Of a stretch of 64,000 bases of DNA, positions 8,420-17,676 are shown one piece after another (positions within the stretch are counted from its first letter, which is position 1; each line of letters begins with the position of its first letter). Source of the DNA: CAZHCA01 sp964530825 (GTDB lineage Bacteria > Bacteroidota > Bacteroidia > Chitinophagales > Saprospiraceae); the NCBI GenBank assembly GCA_964530825.1, contig CAZHCA010000001.1, positions 62,001-126,000 on the forward strand, read 5' to 3'. Position numbers and translations under genes: made by a program. Under the pieces are notes generated by a model that worked only from the letters and a program-made list of their open reading frames with translations, had not been told where the DNA came from and did no database searches.

Positions 8420-9046
8420 ATGTTCCTGGAACCTCAAATTAAAGGACAACGGCGCGGCTGGATCGAAGTTATCTGCGGGTCGATGTTTTCGGGGAAGACC
8501 GAAGAACTCATCCGCAGGTTGCGGCGCGCAAAGATAGCCGGCCAGCGCGTCGAGATTTTTAAACCCGAAATCGATAATCGCTATGATGAAACCAAGGTCA
8601 TGTCGCACGACAGCAACTTCGTATTGTCAACTCCCATCGGGCATTCGCGGGGCATTCTGAATGCTCCGGAAGAGGTCAGTGTGGTAGGTATTGACGAAGC
8701 ACAATTTTTTGATAGCGAACTGCCGGAACACTGTCAGGCCTTGGCGTTGCGCGGTATTCGGGTTATTGTCGCCGGGCTCGACATGGATTTCCGGGGCCGC
8801 CCCTTTGGTCCGGTTCCCCACCTCCTAGCGGTGGCCGAATACATTACCAAGGTGCACGCCATCTGTCAACATTGCGGCAACCTGGCCACTCATTCCTACC
8901 GGCTGGTCACCTCCGATTCCACCGTCATGTTAGGCGAAAAAGACTTGTACGAGCCCCGCTGCCGGACCTGCTATCATATGGGGAATATGCTGCGCCTGCA
9001 AACGGCCGGGCCGGGTGGGCCGCCCCAGCATCCGGGGAACGAATAA
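8420..9046 (+). CDS. tdk: Thymidine kinase
   Basis: Phosphorylates thymidine to dTMP in pyrimidine salvage. The 208-residue protein is a type II (TK1-like) kinase: P-loop GSMFSGKTEEL at about residues 20-30, the DEAQFF catalytic/Walker B segment, a lasso region with a conserved Tyr, and a zinc site formed by CQHC and CRTC pairs near the C-terminus. Start ATG at 8420 gives a short N-terminal extension before the P-loop strand, normal for the family. It is followed 63 bp later by the mechanosensitive channel. Confidence 0.96.
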   Translation: MFLEPQIKGQRRGWIEVICGSMFSGKTEELIRRLRRAKIAGQRVEIFKPEIDNRYDETKVMSHDSNFVLSTPIGHSRGILNAPEEVSVVGIDEAQFFDSELPEHCQALALRGIRVIVAGLDMDFRGRPFGPVPHLLAVAEYITKVHAICQHCGNLATHSYRLVTSDSTVMLGEKDLYEPRCRTCYHMGNMLRLQTAGPGGPPQHPGNE

Positions 9047-9109
9047 GCAGAAGTTCCGGCTCCACGGATTAAACAACGTAAACTATAATGGTTTCTTTAA
9101 AAGAAAAAC

Positions 9110-10213
9110 ATGAAGCAAATACCTGACATTTGGCTGGAATGGGGTAAGCAAATTGGATGGCTGCTCATTGCGTTTTTCGGCATCCGCATCCTGTTGTGGT
9201 TGCTTTTCCGTCTGCTCGGCCGGCTTTATAAAAAGTCGGAACACCCGCTGTTCAATCTGATCGAAAAGTATTTCCGCCAACCTTTGATCATCGGCCTGCC
9301 CATTGTAGTAGCCCTTTTTCTGCTGCCCGAATTGCGGATCGGGGCCCTGTTGCCGGAATCTATTCATCTGGTGGCACGAATCGTTTTTTACCTCTTCTTG
9401 GCCTGGCTGCTCATTCAATTTGTCCATCTGCTGAGTGTAGCCCTGCAGCGGCAGTTGGTTATTGATGACCAGCAACAATTCAAAGACCGCAAGATTATCA
9501 CGCAGGTATTGTACATCAAGCGGGTAGCCATATTCACAACGTTTGTGCTTACCGCTTCCCTTATTTTGCTTCAATTTGATGGCGTACGGGAGTTGGGTGC
9601 CACCATGCTCACCTCAGCGGGGGTAGCCGGTATCATTATCGGTTTTGCCGCGCAGAAATCGATCGCCAACCTGCTGGCCGGTTTCCAATTGGCCTTTACG
9701 CAGCCCATTCGGATCAATGATTTTGTGATCATCCACGGCGAATACGGAACCGTAGAAGAGATTACCCTTACCTATGTAGTAGTGCGAACCTGGGACCGCC
9801 GCCGGATTGTAGTGCCCCTGAATCATTTCAATGACCAACACTTCCAAAATTGGTCGCGCGAATCCACCGACCTTTTAGCCTCGGTTTATTTATATCTGGA
9901 CTACCGAACGCCGGTCCAACAACTCCGGGAATACTTTTTGGCTATCATTCAGCAAGAGCCGCTCTGGGATGGGCAGGTCCGGAATATGGTGGTCACAGAT
10001 GCACGGGAGCATACCATCGAAGTGCGTGCGCTCATGGGCGCCCGTACCCCACCTCAGGCCTGGGACCTGCGCTGCGCCGTACGGGAAAAGTTGATCGATT
10101 ATATCCGCCGGGAGTATCCGGAATATCTGCCGCGCACCCGGGTAGTTTTCCCCGGTGCCGAGAACGGACAACGGGTATCCCAACCTAGCTCCGAGCGGGA
10201 ATCAACCCACTGA
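9110..10213 (+). CDS. MscS-family mechanosensitive ion channel
   Basis: A 367-residue inner-membrane protein with about four hydrophobic helices in the first 185 residues, the pore-lining Ala/Gly-rich helix (MLTSAGVAGIIIGFAAQKSI), the MscS beta domain (PIRINDFVIIHGEYGTVEEI, then VPLNHFNDQHFQNWSR) and a C-terminal alpha/beta domain. Such channels open under membrane tension and release solutes on osmotic downshock. Longer than E. coli MscS (286) through extra N-terminal helices, but within the range of YbdG/YnaI-like members. Probably transcribed alone. Confidence 0.92.
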   Translation: MKQIPDIWLEWGKQIGWLLIAFFGIRILLWLLFRLLGRLYKKSEHPLFNLIEKYFRQPLIIGLPIVVALFLLPELRIGALLPESIHLVARIVFYLFLAWLLIQFVHLLSVALQRQLVIDDQQQFKDRKIITQVLYIKRVAIFTTFVLTASLILLQFDGVRELGATMLTSAGVAGIIIGFAAQKSIANLLAGFQLAFTQPIRINDFVIIHGEYGTVEEITLTYVVVRTWDRRRIVVPLNHFNDQHFQNWSRESTDLLASVYLYLDYRTPVQQLREYFLAIIQQEPLWDGQVRNMVVTDAREHTIEVRALMGARTPPQAWDLRCAVREKLIDYIRREYPEYLPRTRVVFPGAENGQRVSQPSSERESTH

Positions 10214-10260
10214 GGGGGCCTTTTAGTGAGATGGGCTGCGGATTTGTAAGGCCTATTCCT

Positions 10261-10268
10261 TAACTTTG
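10261..10268 (+). promoter_or_regulatory. Promoter -7 element for purH
   Basis: TAACTTTG matches the Bacteroidota -7 consensus TAnnTTTG and lies 30 bp before the purH ATG, predicting a leader of roughly 20-25 nt. A TTTG at 10243 is only 14 bp upstream, shorter than the usual 19-21, so the -33 element is not clear. Confidence 0.5.
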
Positions 10269-10297
10269 CATCTTCTTTGCCACATCTCAATATTTAT

Positions 10298-11824
10298 ATG
10301 GAAAAACAAATCCGCACGGCACTCATTTCGGTGTTCGATAAAGAGGGCTTGGTGCCCATTGTCAATAAGCTCCACGCCTTAGGCGTGAATATTTTATCTA
10401 CTGGTGGTACGCAGGCTTTTATCGAAGAGCGCGACATCCCCGTAACGGCCATTGAATCCCTGACGGACTACCCGGCTATTCTGGACGGACGGGTAAAGAC
10501 CCTTCACCCTAAGGTGTTCGGAGGTATCCTGGCCCGGCGGGAACCCGCTCACCTCGAGCAACTCGAACAGTACGATATCCCGGAAATTGATCTGGTCATC
10601 GTCGACCTCTATCCCTTTGAGGAGACCTTGGCGCAAACGCAGGAAGATCAAGAGATAATCGAAAAAATCGATATTGGCGGTATTTCCCTGATCCGGGCAG
10701 CAGCTAAAAATTACGCCGATATTGTTGTTGTTCCTTCCAGGGCAGAGTATCCTATCCTGCTGGATCTGTTGGCAAAAAAAGCAGGCAAAACCGATCTCGC
10801 CGACCGGAAGCAGCTGGCACGCCGGGCTTTCCGCCTCAGTGCTCACTATGATACGGCTATCTTCCAGTACTTCAGCCAGGATGCAGAACGTCCCTTAGGC
10901 TTTCTGACCTCCGCCCAACCGCCTCAAACCCTGCGCTACGGAGAAAATCCCCACCAGCAAGGTTTTTACCACGGACCGCTCGAAGATCTGTTCGAGCAAC
11001 TTCACGGGAAAGCCATTTCTTACAACAACCTAATTGATATTGATGCCGCATTGGGGCTGATGGCAGAATTCCAGGATGCCAGTCCTACCTTTGCCGTCCT
11101 GAAGCATACCAATTCCTGCGGTCTGGCCACGCGTCCGACCCTGCAGGAAGCCTGGACAGCCGCACTGGCCGGGGATAATGTCTCGGCCTTCGGTGGGATT
11201 CTGATCGCTAACCGGCCCGTCGATAAGGCCACAGCTGAGGCCATTGATGCAATTTTCTACGAAGTACTCCTTGCACCCGAATTTAAACCGGACGCGCTGG
11301 AAACACTCAAGAAGAAGAAAAACCGAATTCTCTTGCGCGTCAAGCACTTTAACCGTCAACAAAGCATCTTCCGGTCTATTCTGAACGGGGTAATCGAACA
11401 AGACGCCGATCTGTCGGTCGAAACGGCTGCCGACTGGGAGCTCATGACCGCCAAGGCTCCTACCCCCGGCGTAGCCGAGGATTTAGTTTTTGCTAATAAA
11501 TGTGTGAAACACTTGAAATCCAATGCCATTGCCTTGGTGAAAAATCAGCAATTGGTGGGGATCGGCTGCGGCCAGACCTCGCGCGTCGATGCCATGCAAC
11601 AAGCGGTAGCAAAAGCCCACCGTTTTGGGTTCGATCTACGCGGAGCGGTGATGGCTTCCGACGCCTTTTTCCCCTTTCCCGATACCGTGGCCATCGCGCA
11701 CGAAGCCGGCATCCAGGCGGTCATTCAACCCGGCGGATCGATTCGCGACCAGGATAGTATCGATTACTGCGACGAGCACGGGCTGGCAATGGTAAAAACC
11801 GGCGTTCGCCATTTTAAACACTAA
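10298..11824 (+). CDS. purH: Bifunctional AICAR transformylase / IMP cyclohydrolase
   Basis: Catalyses the last two steps of de novo IMP synthesis. From the ATG at 10298 the protein has 508 residues, the usual size; the frame extends to a TTG at 10277 that would fall at the predicted transcription start. The N-terminal MGS-like cyclohydrolase domain (ISVFDKEG, STGGTQAF, GRVKTLHPKVFGGIL) spans about 1-145. The transformylase domain follows, with RYGENPHQQ and the catalytic KHTNSCG segment (the usual Pro after Asn is Ser here) and a C-terminal FFPFPD...GGSIRDQ. coaX begins 12 bp later, so co-transcription is likely. Confidence 0.97.
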   Translation: MEKQIRTALISVFDKEGLVPIVNKLHALGVNILSTGGTQAFIEERDIPVTAIESLTDYPAILDGRVKTLHPKVFGGILARREPAHLEQLEQYDIPEIDLVIVDLYPFEETLAQTQEDQEIIEKIDIGGISLIRAAAKNYADIVVVPSRAEYPILLDLLAKKAGKTDLADRKQLARRAFRLSAHYDTAIFQYFSQDAERPLGFLTSAQPPQTLRYGENPHQQGFYHGPLEDLFEQLHGKAISYNNLIDIDAALGLMAEFQDASPTFAVLKHTNSCGLATRPTLQEAWTAALAGDNVSAFGGILIANRPVDKATAEAIDAIFYEVLLAPEFKPDALETLKKKKNRILLRVKHFNRQQSIFRSILNGVIEQDADLSVETAADWELMTAKAPTPGVAEDLVFANKCVKHLKSNAIALVKNQQLVGIGCGQTSRVDAMQQAVAKAHRFGFDLRGAVMASDAFFPFPDTVAIAHEAGIQAVIQPGGSIRDQDSIDYCDEHGLAMVKTGVRHFKH

Positions 11825-11836
11825 ACAGTCTGAAGC

Positions 11837-12547
11837 TTGAATTTGGCGGTCGACATTGGGAATACCAGGATCAAGACTGGCCTTTTTGCCGGTGATCAAT
11901 TACGGGAAATCCGGCTATGGCAGCAGGGCGATTGGCAGGAACTGACTAGCTATGCAACCAACCATTTGGTTCGCAAAGTCATCTTATCATCAGTAGGTAG
12001 CGTGCCGCCTTCTGAGTTTGCTCGCGATCAGGAGGTGCTCGTTTTTGCTCAACACACCCCTGTGCCCATACGTGTAGAATACCAGACGCCTCATACCCTG
12101 GGACTTGACCGTATTGCTGCTGCAGTAGGCGCTGCAGTTATCCACCCCGGAGTGCATTGTCTGATCATCGACGCCGGTACTTGTATCACGATGGATGTAT
12201 TGCACGCCACTGGTGTGTTCCGAGGTGGAAACATCAGCCCAGGCTTACAAATGCGGCTTCGTGCTATGCACCACTATACCCGTAGCCTGCCCGAAGCGCC
12301 TTTTGCGATGCCCTCCTACTGGCTGGGGCATAGTACCGAAACCGCCCTACAGAACGGTGGCCTTAGGGGGGCGATATGGGAAATTGAAGGAATGCGTGTT
12401 GCCTGCCGCGCAGCCTATCCGGAAGTCCAAACCCTGCTGACCGGCGGAGATGCCGCCTTCTTGGCAGAGCATTTGAAAAAACAGATATTTGTACATCCAA
12501 ATTTAGTCCTTATCGGATTGAATAAAATACTCAACGATAATGGTTAG
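11837..12547 (+). CDS. coaX: Type III pantothenate kinase
   Basis: First step of coenzyme A synthesis: phosphorylates pantothenate. The 236-residue protein starts at a TTG (11837), since no ATG precedes the N-terminal AVDIGNT phosphate-binding motif. Other family signatures are GLDRIAA in the middle and IDAGTCITMDVL near residues 113-124, with a late TGGDA. Type III kinases use the acetate-kinase fold and are not inhibited by CoA. Its end overlaps the start of the outer-membrane protein gene by 8 bp. Confidence 0.95.
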   Translation: MNLAVDIGNTRIKTGLFAGDQLREIRLWQQGDWQELTSYATNHLVRKVILSSVGSVPPSEFARDQEVLVFAQHTPVPIRVEYQTPHTLGLDRIAAAVGAAVIHPGVHCLIIDAGTCITMDVLHATGVFRGGNISPGLQMRLRAMHHYTRSLPEAPFAMPSYWLGHSTETALQNGGLRGAIWEIEGMRVACRAAYPEVQTLLTGGDAAFLAEHLKKQIFVHPNLVLIGLNKILNDNG

Positions 12548-13907
12548 CATCCGGAGAAGCTTTTTGGTTACCCTGCTCATGGGTTGTGTTTTCTGGGGAG
12601 GGAAGCTTGCCGCACAATCCAATCAGGAAAATGACAATGTCAATATCAATCCTGCTATAAACTCGCCTTTGTCGCGCTTCGGATTAGGCAATTTTGTGAA
12701 TCCGATCTTCAGCGCGCCTACGGCAATGGGTGGAATGGGGGTAGCTTACAACGATCCTTACCACCTCAACACTATTAATCCGGCTGCGCTGGCGCACCTG
12801 CGCAATACGGCTTTTGAGGTAGGCCTGTACGCCCGGTACAGCGGTCTGTCGAGTCCCGGAGAATCGTCTAATCTCTGGGGAGGCAATCTGGGCTATATGG
12901 CTTTGGGCTTTCCCCTGCGCAATCCTATCTCGGAGGCGGTGAATCCGGCGCCCAATGAATTCGACTGGGGGATGAGTTTTTCCCTGCAACCCTACACTAT
13001 AGTCGGATATGATGTAGAAGCATTGGCGGATAACGGGGAAAATATCGGATCGACGACCAGCCTGCTAAAAGGTACGGGCGGAACGTATCGCGTTTACTGG
13101 AGTAACGGTATCCGGTACAAACAATTTGCCTTGGGGCTGCAGTTGGGCTATACCTTCGGAAAAATTACCAACAGTACGCGGATCCAATTCAATGATTACC
13201 CCCTTGCCTACTTTACGGAGTTGCGCGACGAATATAGCGTGCGCGGGCTGGTCTGGCGCGTGGGGGCGCAGTATACCTATGATATCACCAAAAGGGGGCC
13301 GCTAGAGCGGCGCGATTTAGGGGATAAGCGGCTCATTGCCGGGGCCTTCGTACAACCGGCAAGTGATTTTCGTACGAACGGAAGCCAGTTTTTCCGCCGC
13401 GATTTTTTATCGGTCGATACCCTGTTTTTCGAAGACGATATTGACGGGAATGGGCGTTTTCCATTAGAATTTGGCGTTGGCGTTACCTACGAAGAGTATT
13501 CAAAGCTTAAATTAGGGGCGGAAATGCGGTACGGTCAGTGGTCTGACTATACCAACGACGCCCAACCCGAAACCTTATTAAACAGTTATCGTTTTGCTCT
13601 CGGAAGTGAATGGATACCCGACGCTGGAGCGTTCAATAGCTATTTTGCTCGGGTGCGTTATCGCGCCGGGGCTTTCTACGAGACGGATCCGCGGTCGGTG
13701 AACGGGGAACAGCTGACGGGGTACGGGCTGACATTAGGGGCCGGCTTTCCCATTATACTGCCCCGGCAACGCATTTCCTTCATAGACTTTACCCTGGAAG
13801 GTGGCCGGTTCGGCCAGGCGGATGTGCTTCAGGAAACGTATGTACAAATAACACTAGGCTTTACCCTTAACGATAACACTTGGTTTTTCAAACGAAAATT
13901 CAATTAA
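12540..13907 (+). CDS. Outer-membrane beta-barrel protein, FadL/OmpP1-like
   Basis: A 455-residue exported protein: signal peptide (about 1-26, ending near KLAAQ), then a segment NSPLSRFGLG and an AMGGMGVAYNDPYHLNTINP stretch typical of a Bacteroidota outer-membrane barrel family distantly like FadL/OmpP1. Alternating aromatic and polar residues continue to the end, which finishes with Phe-rich TWFFKRKFN. The role is unknown; related barrels are often found beside lipoproteins or TPR proteins, as here, where the next gene starts 2 bp after this stop. Translation overlaps coaX by 8 bp. Confidence 0.8.
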   Translation: MVSIRRSFLVTLLMGCVFWGGKLAAQSNQENDNVNINPAINSPLSRFGLGNFVNPIFSAPTAMGGMGVAYNDPYHLNTINPAALAHLRNTAFEVGLYARYSGLSSPGESSNLWGGNLGYMALGFPLRNPISEAVNPAPNEFDWGMSFSLQPYTIVGYDVEALADNGENIGSTTSLLKGTGGTYRVYWSNGIRYKQFALGLQLGYTFGKITNSTRIQFNDYPLAYFTELRDEYSVRGLVWRVGAQYTYDITKRGPLERRDLGDKRLIAGAFVQPASDFRTNGSQFFRRDFLSVDTLFFEDDIDGNGRFPLEFGVGVTYEEYSKLKLGAEMRYGQWSDYTNDAQPETLLNSYRFALGSEWIPDAGAFNSYFARVRYRAGAFYETDPRSVNGEQLTGYGLTLGAGFPIILPRQRISFIDFTLEGGRFGQADVLQETYVQITLGFTLNDNTWFFKRKFN

Positions 13908-13909
13908 TC

Positions 13910-15346
13910 ATGAACCTGTTACGCAAAATCCTCATAGTTGGCGTGGTATTGGGAGGATCCATTACGATTCTTTCCGCTCAGTGTGAGTCTTGGAATGGTT
14001 CTCCTGATGAGGAGCAGGCCTCGAACGCGCATGTCCTCTACCGCGGAGTAGTCAAAGGTAAAACGGCTGATGAACTGGCCGAGCTGCCGCCCGCAGAATT
14101 CAAATTGGCTTATGATAACTGGAAGACGGCCTACGAGCTGGCTCCGGCCGCCGATGGCGCCCGCGATTGGCACTTTATCGACGGAGCTACCATTTATCTG
14201 GCCAAGTATAAAAACGCTACCGACGATGCCGAAAAAGAAGAATTGAAAGCAACCATCGTCAAACTTTACGAACAAGCTACCGAGTGCATTGACCAGGGCG
14301 CCATCCGCGTCTCAGGCGATAAAGATGAGTACATCGGCCTTCTATACAGCGATTTGGCTTACCACATGTTTTATACCCTCAACGTGCCTTACGACGAAAA
14401 CCTGGAGGTGCTGTACAAAGCTTACGAAAAAGCAGGTAATGCCGCCTTGTACACGGCGATCGAGCCGGCAGGACACATCGCGGCTTTCGAATTCAAAAAT
14501 GGCTCGATGGATGCCCAGGAAGCGCGCAATCTTCACAAAACGGTAACCGAGATCGCGGAATACAATATAGAGAATAACGATACTTATGGTCAATACTACG
14601 AATCGGCACTTGCCCGCTTTAATACGGCCTTTAAGCCGATCGAAGAGGATGTCTTTGACTGCGGCTACTTTAAGAATAAATTACTGCCGCGCTATGAAGA
14701 GAATCCGGAAGACCTGGAAGTAATCAAGTACGTGTACTCCACCTTGCGCAAGCAAGGCTGCGACACTACTGATGCGGATGTGCAGCGCCTGAAACTAGCC
14801 TACGAAGAAAAAGCCGCGCAAATCAATGCGGAAATCGAGGCTGAGCGCCGGGCGAACAACCCGGGTTACGATGCCGCTCAGTTGCAAAAAGAAGGCAAGT
14901 ACGAACAAGCCGTAGCTCGCTACAAGGAAGCTATAGCGCAAGAGGACGACCCGGAGAAATTAGCGCAATTCTACTATAGCGTCGCATTCATCCAGACCTG
15001 GCAGTTGAATCAATACCAATCTGCGCGCAGCAACGCCCGCAAAGCAGCCGAGTACAAAGATGGCTGGGGTAAGCCCTTTATCCTGATCGGCGATGTCTAT
15101 GCCAAATCGGCGGCAAGTTGCGGAAGTGATGGCTTTACACGCGGCCTGGCGGTTCTGGCAGCCATCGATAAATACGCCTACGCGCGTAACATTGATGATG
15201 CGACCTCTGATGAAGCCAATCGTAAAATTTCTGCTATCAGTGGATCTAAGCCGCCCGTCGAAGATATCTTCCAGCGGGGTACCGGTGGCCAGACCGTCAC
15301 GGTGCCATGCTGGATTGGCGAGCGCGTACGCGTGCCAAACCCGTAA
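13910..15346 (+). CDS. Exported TPR-repeat protein, paralogue 1
   Basis: A 478-residue secreted protein from the ATG at 13910 (the frame opens earlier, inside the preceding gene). Signal peptide MNLLRKILIVGVVLGGSITI with cleavage near SAQ. Mature sequence is almost wholly helical with TPR-like repeats, clearest at about 320-400 (a KEGKYEQAVARYKEAIAQED helix pair and a second ARSNARKAAEYKDGWGKPFI unit). Two Cys lie in CESWNGSP and near the end (VPCWIGERV). It shares gene order and several blocks with the following gene (AYELAPAADG / YDEAPAADG; GKPFILIGDVYA / GEPYILIGRLYA; C-terminal CWI), so the two are tandem paralogues. Probably periplasmic scaffold; function unknown. Confidence 0.82.
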   Translation: MNLLRKILIVGVVLGGSITILSAQCESWNGSPDEEQASNAHVLYRGVVKGKTADELAELPPAEFKLAYDNWKTAYELAPAADGARDWHFIDGATIYLAKYKNATDDAEKEELKATIVKLYEQATECIDQGAIRVSGDKDEYIGLLYSDLAYHMFYTLNVPYDENLEVLYKAYEKAGNAALYTAIEPAGHIAAFEFKNGSMDAQEARNLHKTVTEIAEYNIENNDTYGQYYESALARFNTAFKPIEEDVFDCGYFKNKLLPRYEENPEDLEVIKYVYSTLRKQGCDTTDADVQRLKLAYEEKAAQINAEIEAERRANNPGYDAAQLQKEGKYEQAVARYKEAIAQEDDPEKLAQFYYSVAFIQTWQLNQYQSARSNARKAAEYKDGWGKPFILIGDVYAKSAASCGSDGFTRGLAVLAAIDKYAYARNIDDATSDEANRKISAISGSKPPVEDIFQRGTGGQTVTVPCWIGERVRVPNP

Positions 15347-15369
15347 CCGTATATCACTGATCTTGCATG

Positions 15370-15407
15370 GGCGAAAAGGAGTTCTGATTTTCAGGCTCCT
15401 TTTTGCC
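15370..15407 (+). terminator. Stem-loop between the tandem TPR genes (terminator or attenuator)
   Basis: GGCGAAAAGGAG at 15370 pairs with CTCCTTTTTGCC ending at 15407 over 12 bp (one G-T wobble), and an inner CTGA/TCAG stem caps it. The T-run lies inside the right arm. It probably lowers or ends transcription before paralogue 2. Confidence 0.6.
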
Positions 15408-15452
15408 GTTAAGTTCCTTGCTCCATTGTTCACTTTAGACCGTTCATTTGCG

Positions 15453-16901
15453 ATGAAAAGGATTTATTTATCAGGTGCGCTTGCCGCAACACTCCTGGCA
15501 GGTCTAGCCGGTTGCTCTCCGAAAGTAACTCCGGGCCCTACCGAAGAGGAAACCACCCAAACCGAACAACCTCAGCCGCCCAGGGAGCAACCTGGGGAAG
15601 AATTAAGCCCCTGCAAAAAATTTTCCGATGCGCCCAATCCCGATCAGGCGGAAACTAATTACGTACTCTACCGCGATTTCCTTAAGGCGGGAGATATGGA
15701 TCAGGCTTTCGAGTTGTGGAAGAAAGTATACGATGAGGCGCCCGCTGCCGATGGCCGTCGCAATACCGTCTTTGCCGACGGATTCATCTTCTACGAAAGC
15801 TTCTTGGCTGAGGCCGGAACCCAAGAGCAAAAAGAACGCTACATCGATACGATTTTTATGCTCTACGACGCGGTGGATCGGTGTTATCCCGAGGGGGGGT
15901 ATATCAGCGCGCGCAAAGCATTTGATCTGTACTACAAATATCCCGACCGCGTACCCAAAAAGGAGGTCTACGAGCTATTCAAAACTGCTATCGACCAGGA
16001 CGGCTTGAAAACGCCCGACTTCGTACTCAATCCCTTCACCTCCCTGCTGGTTGAGCTGCACAACAAAGATGAAATAACTACCGAAGAGGCTCGCAGATAC
16101 CAGGAAGAGGTGCGTAAAATCCTGGCCCACGGAATGGAAAACTGCAAAGGCGAAGCCTGTGACCGCTGGACTATGGTCGAAGAGTACGTACCCTCACGCC
16201 TGGAAGCATTCGAGACCGTTCAGGGTTTTTTCGGTTGTGAATACTACATGAACAAATATTACGCCAACTTCGATAGTTCCCAAACCGATTGCGATGAACT
16301 GCGTACCATCTACAGCCGCTTGAAATGGGGCGGATGCCCGGAGACCGATGAACGCTTCCAGAAACTGATCCGCATCGGAAACCAGAATTGTTCAAAAGGT
16401 GCCGGACCGGTGAAGATCGCTTACGACTGCCTGGAGAATGCCGACTACGAATGTGCCGTAAGCGAGTTCGAGCGGGTGGCGGAGGCGGCCGACGATCCCG
16501 AGAAAAAAGGTCGTTACCTGCTCTTGGTAGCTAAAGTTTACAATGCGCACCTGCGCAACTTTCCCAAAGCACGCCAGTACGCTTATAAAGCTGCCGAGGC
16601 CCGCCCCGATTGGGGCGAACCCTATATCCTGATCGGTCGCCTGTACGCCTCTTCTGGTCCGCTTTGTGGTCCGGGTCGCGGCTGGGAAAGCCAGGTGGTC
16701 GTGTGGCCAGCTATCGACATGTGGAACAAAGCAAAGCGCGTCGATCCCGACGTTACAGAAGAAGCTAATAAGTGGATCAATCAGTACTACCAGTATATGC
16801 CAAGCACGGAAGATGTGTTTATCCGCAACCTGAAAAAAGGCGATAGCTTTAAAGTCGGGTGCTGGATTCAGGAAACGACCACCATTCGAACCCCAAAATA
16901 A
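15453..16901 (+). CDS. TPR-repeat lipoprotein, paralogue 2
   Basis: A 482-residue lipoprotein from the ATG at 15453 (the frame extends far upstream into paralogue 1 without meaning). The signal ends in a lipobox, LLAGLAGC, with Cys near residue 20, followed by a Pro/Thr/Glu-rich linker. The body is helical with TPR-like units (YVLYRDFLKAGDMDQAFELW; AYDCLENADYECAVSEFERV; a RQYAYKAAEARPDWGEPYIL unit) and many Cys. It shares blocks with the preceding gene in the same order, including the ending GCWI. Being a lipoprotein where paralogue 1 is soluble suggests the pair forms a membrane-tethered and a free partner, perhaps for the barrel encoded upstream; that is inference. Confidence 0.85.
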   Translation: MKRIYLSGALAATLLAGLAGCSPKVTPGPTEEETTQTEQPQPPREQPGEELSPCKKFSDAPNPDQAETNYVLYRDFLKAGDMDQAFELWKKVYDEAPAADGRRNTVFADGFIFYESFLAEAGTQEQKERYIDTIFMLYDAVDRCYPEGGYISARKAFDLYYKYPDRVPKKEVYELFKTAIDQDGLKTPDFVLNPFTSLLVELHNKDEITTEEARRYQEEVRKILAHGMENCKGEACDRWTMVEEYVPSRLEAFETVQGFFGCEYYMNKYYANFDSSQTDCDELRTIYSRLKWGGCPETDERFQKLIRIGNQNCSKGAGPVKIAYDCLENADYECAVSEFERVAEAADDPEKKGRYLLLVAKVYNAHLRNFPKARQYAYKAAEARPDWGEPYILIGRLYASSGPLCGPGRGWESQVVVWPAIDMWNKAKRVDPDVTEEANKWINQYYQYMPSTEDVFIRNLKKGDSFKVGCWIQETTTIRTPK

Positions 16902-16922
16902 GCCGGATTTTACCGTGAAGGG

Positions 16923-16963
16923 GAGCCCGGAACTACGGCAGGTAGGATCGGGCTCTTTCTTTT
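16923..16963 (+). terminator. Intrinsic terminator after the second TPR gene
   Basis: GAGCCCGG at 16923-16930 pairs with TCGGGCTC at 16948-16955, with an inner CTAC/GTAG stem, followed by TTTCTTTT. It sits 21 bp after the stop and abuts the convergent response-regulator gene. Confidence 0.75.
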
Positions 16964-17676
16964 CAGCCCAGTAGCTGATCGCCTAACAAGCGTTGCCGAA
17001 CCTCTTCGACCCGGCTGCGGCTGATGGGAACGCGTTCTTCTCCGATCAGGAGACTGTTGCCCTCCATGCCGTCGACCGCCCTGAGGTTTACCAGATAGGA
17101 CTTGTGAACCCGTAAAAAGTCGCGCCCGGGCAGCTCGTCCTCCAGTTGTTTCATAGGCATATGCACCACAATCCTGTTTTCCCTGGTGAATAACCGTACG
17201 TAGTTCTGCATGCTTTCTGCAAAGTATAAGTCGGCTAATCGAATCTTTTGAATAGAACTGCCCGTACGCACAAATATGCTGTCGAGGCTTGCTCCGGGCT
17301 GTTGCTGGACCTGGTTTTCAAGTTCAAATTGGCGCTTTGCCCGGTTGACGGCCTGAAAAAAGCGCTCAAAAGTGATGGGCTTCACTAAATAGTCTAATAC
17401 TTCCAATGCATATCCTTCCAGTGCGAAGTGGGGATAGGCGGTAGTCAGGATGACTAAAGGCGCATCGGATTGTAGAGCTTTCAAAAATTCCAGTCCCGAA
17501 AGCTCCGGCATCTGAATGTCCAGGAAGAGTAAATCAACAGATTGTTCTTCCATGATCTTCATTGCATCCAACGGGGTTGCTGCTTCGCCTGTGAGTTCAA
17601 GAAAGGGAACTTTAGTTACGTATTCTTTCAGCCCTTCGCGTGCTAGGGGCTCATCATCAACGATTAGGCATTTCAT
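16963..17676 (-). CDS. LytTR-type response regulator
   Basis: A 237-residue two-component regulator. The receiver domain (1-120) has the acidic pair DDEP, the phosphoacceptor Asp in LLFLDIQMPELSG and the conserved Thr and Lys (ILTTAYP; YLVKPITFERF). The C-terminal LytTR DNA-binding domain spans about 135-235 (RTGSSIQKIRLADLYFAESM, then HKSYLVNL). LytTR proteins bind direct repeats about 21 bp apart; exactly such repeats lie at 18817-18847. Its start overlaps the sensor kinase gene by 20 bp, so the two are translationally coupled. Confidence 0.93.
   Translation of the reverse strand: MKCLIVDDEPLAREGLKEYVTKVPFLELTGEAATPLDAMKIMEEQSVDLLFLDIQMPELSGLEFLKALQSDAPLVILTTAYPHFALEGYALEVLDYLVKPITFERFFQAVNRAKRQFELENQVQQQPGASLDSIFVRTGSSIQKIRLADLYFAESMQNYVRLFTRENRIVVHMPMKQLEDELPGRDFLRVHKSYLVNLRAVDGMEGNSLLIGEERVPISRSRVEEVRQRLLGDQLLG

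Noticed and set aside
15093..15452. Long N-terminal extension of the second TPR gene (frame open from 15093)
   Set aside because: It overlaps paralogue 1, has no signal peptide, and a clear lipoprotein signal begins at the ATG at 15453.
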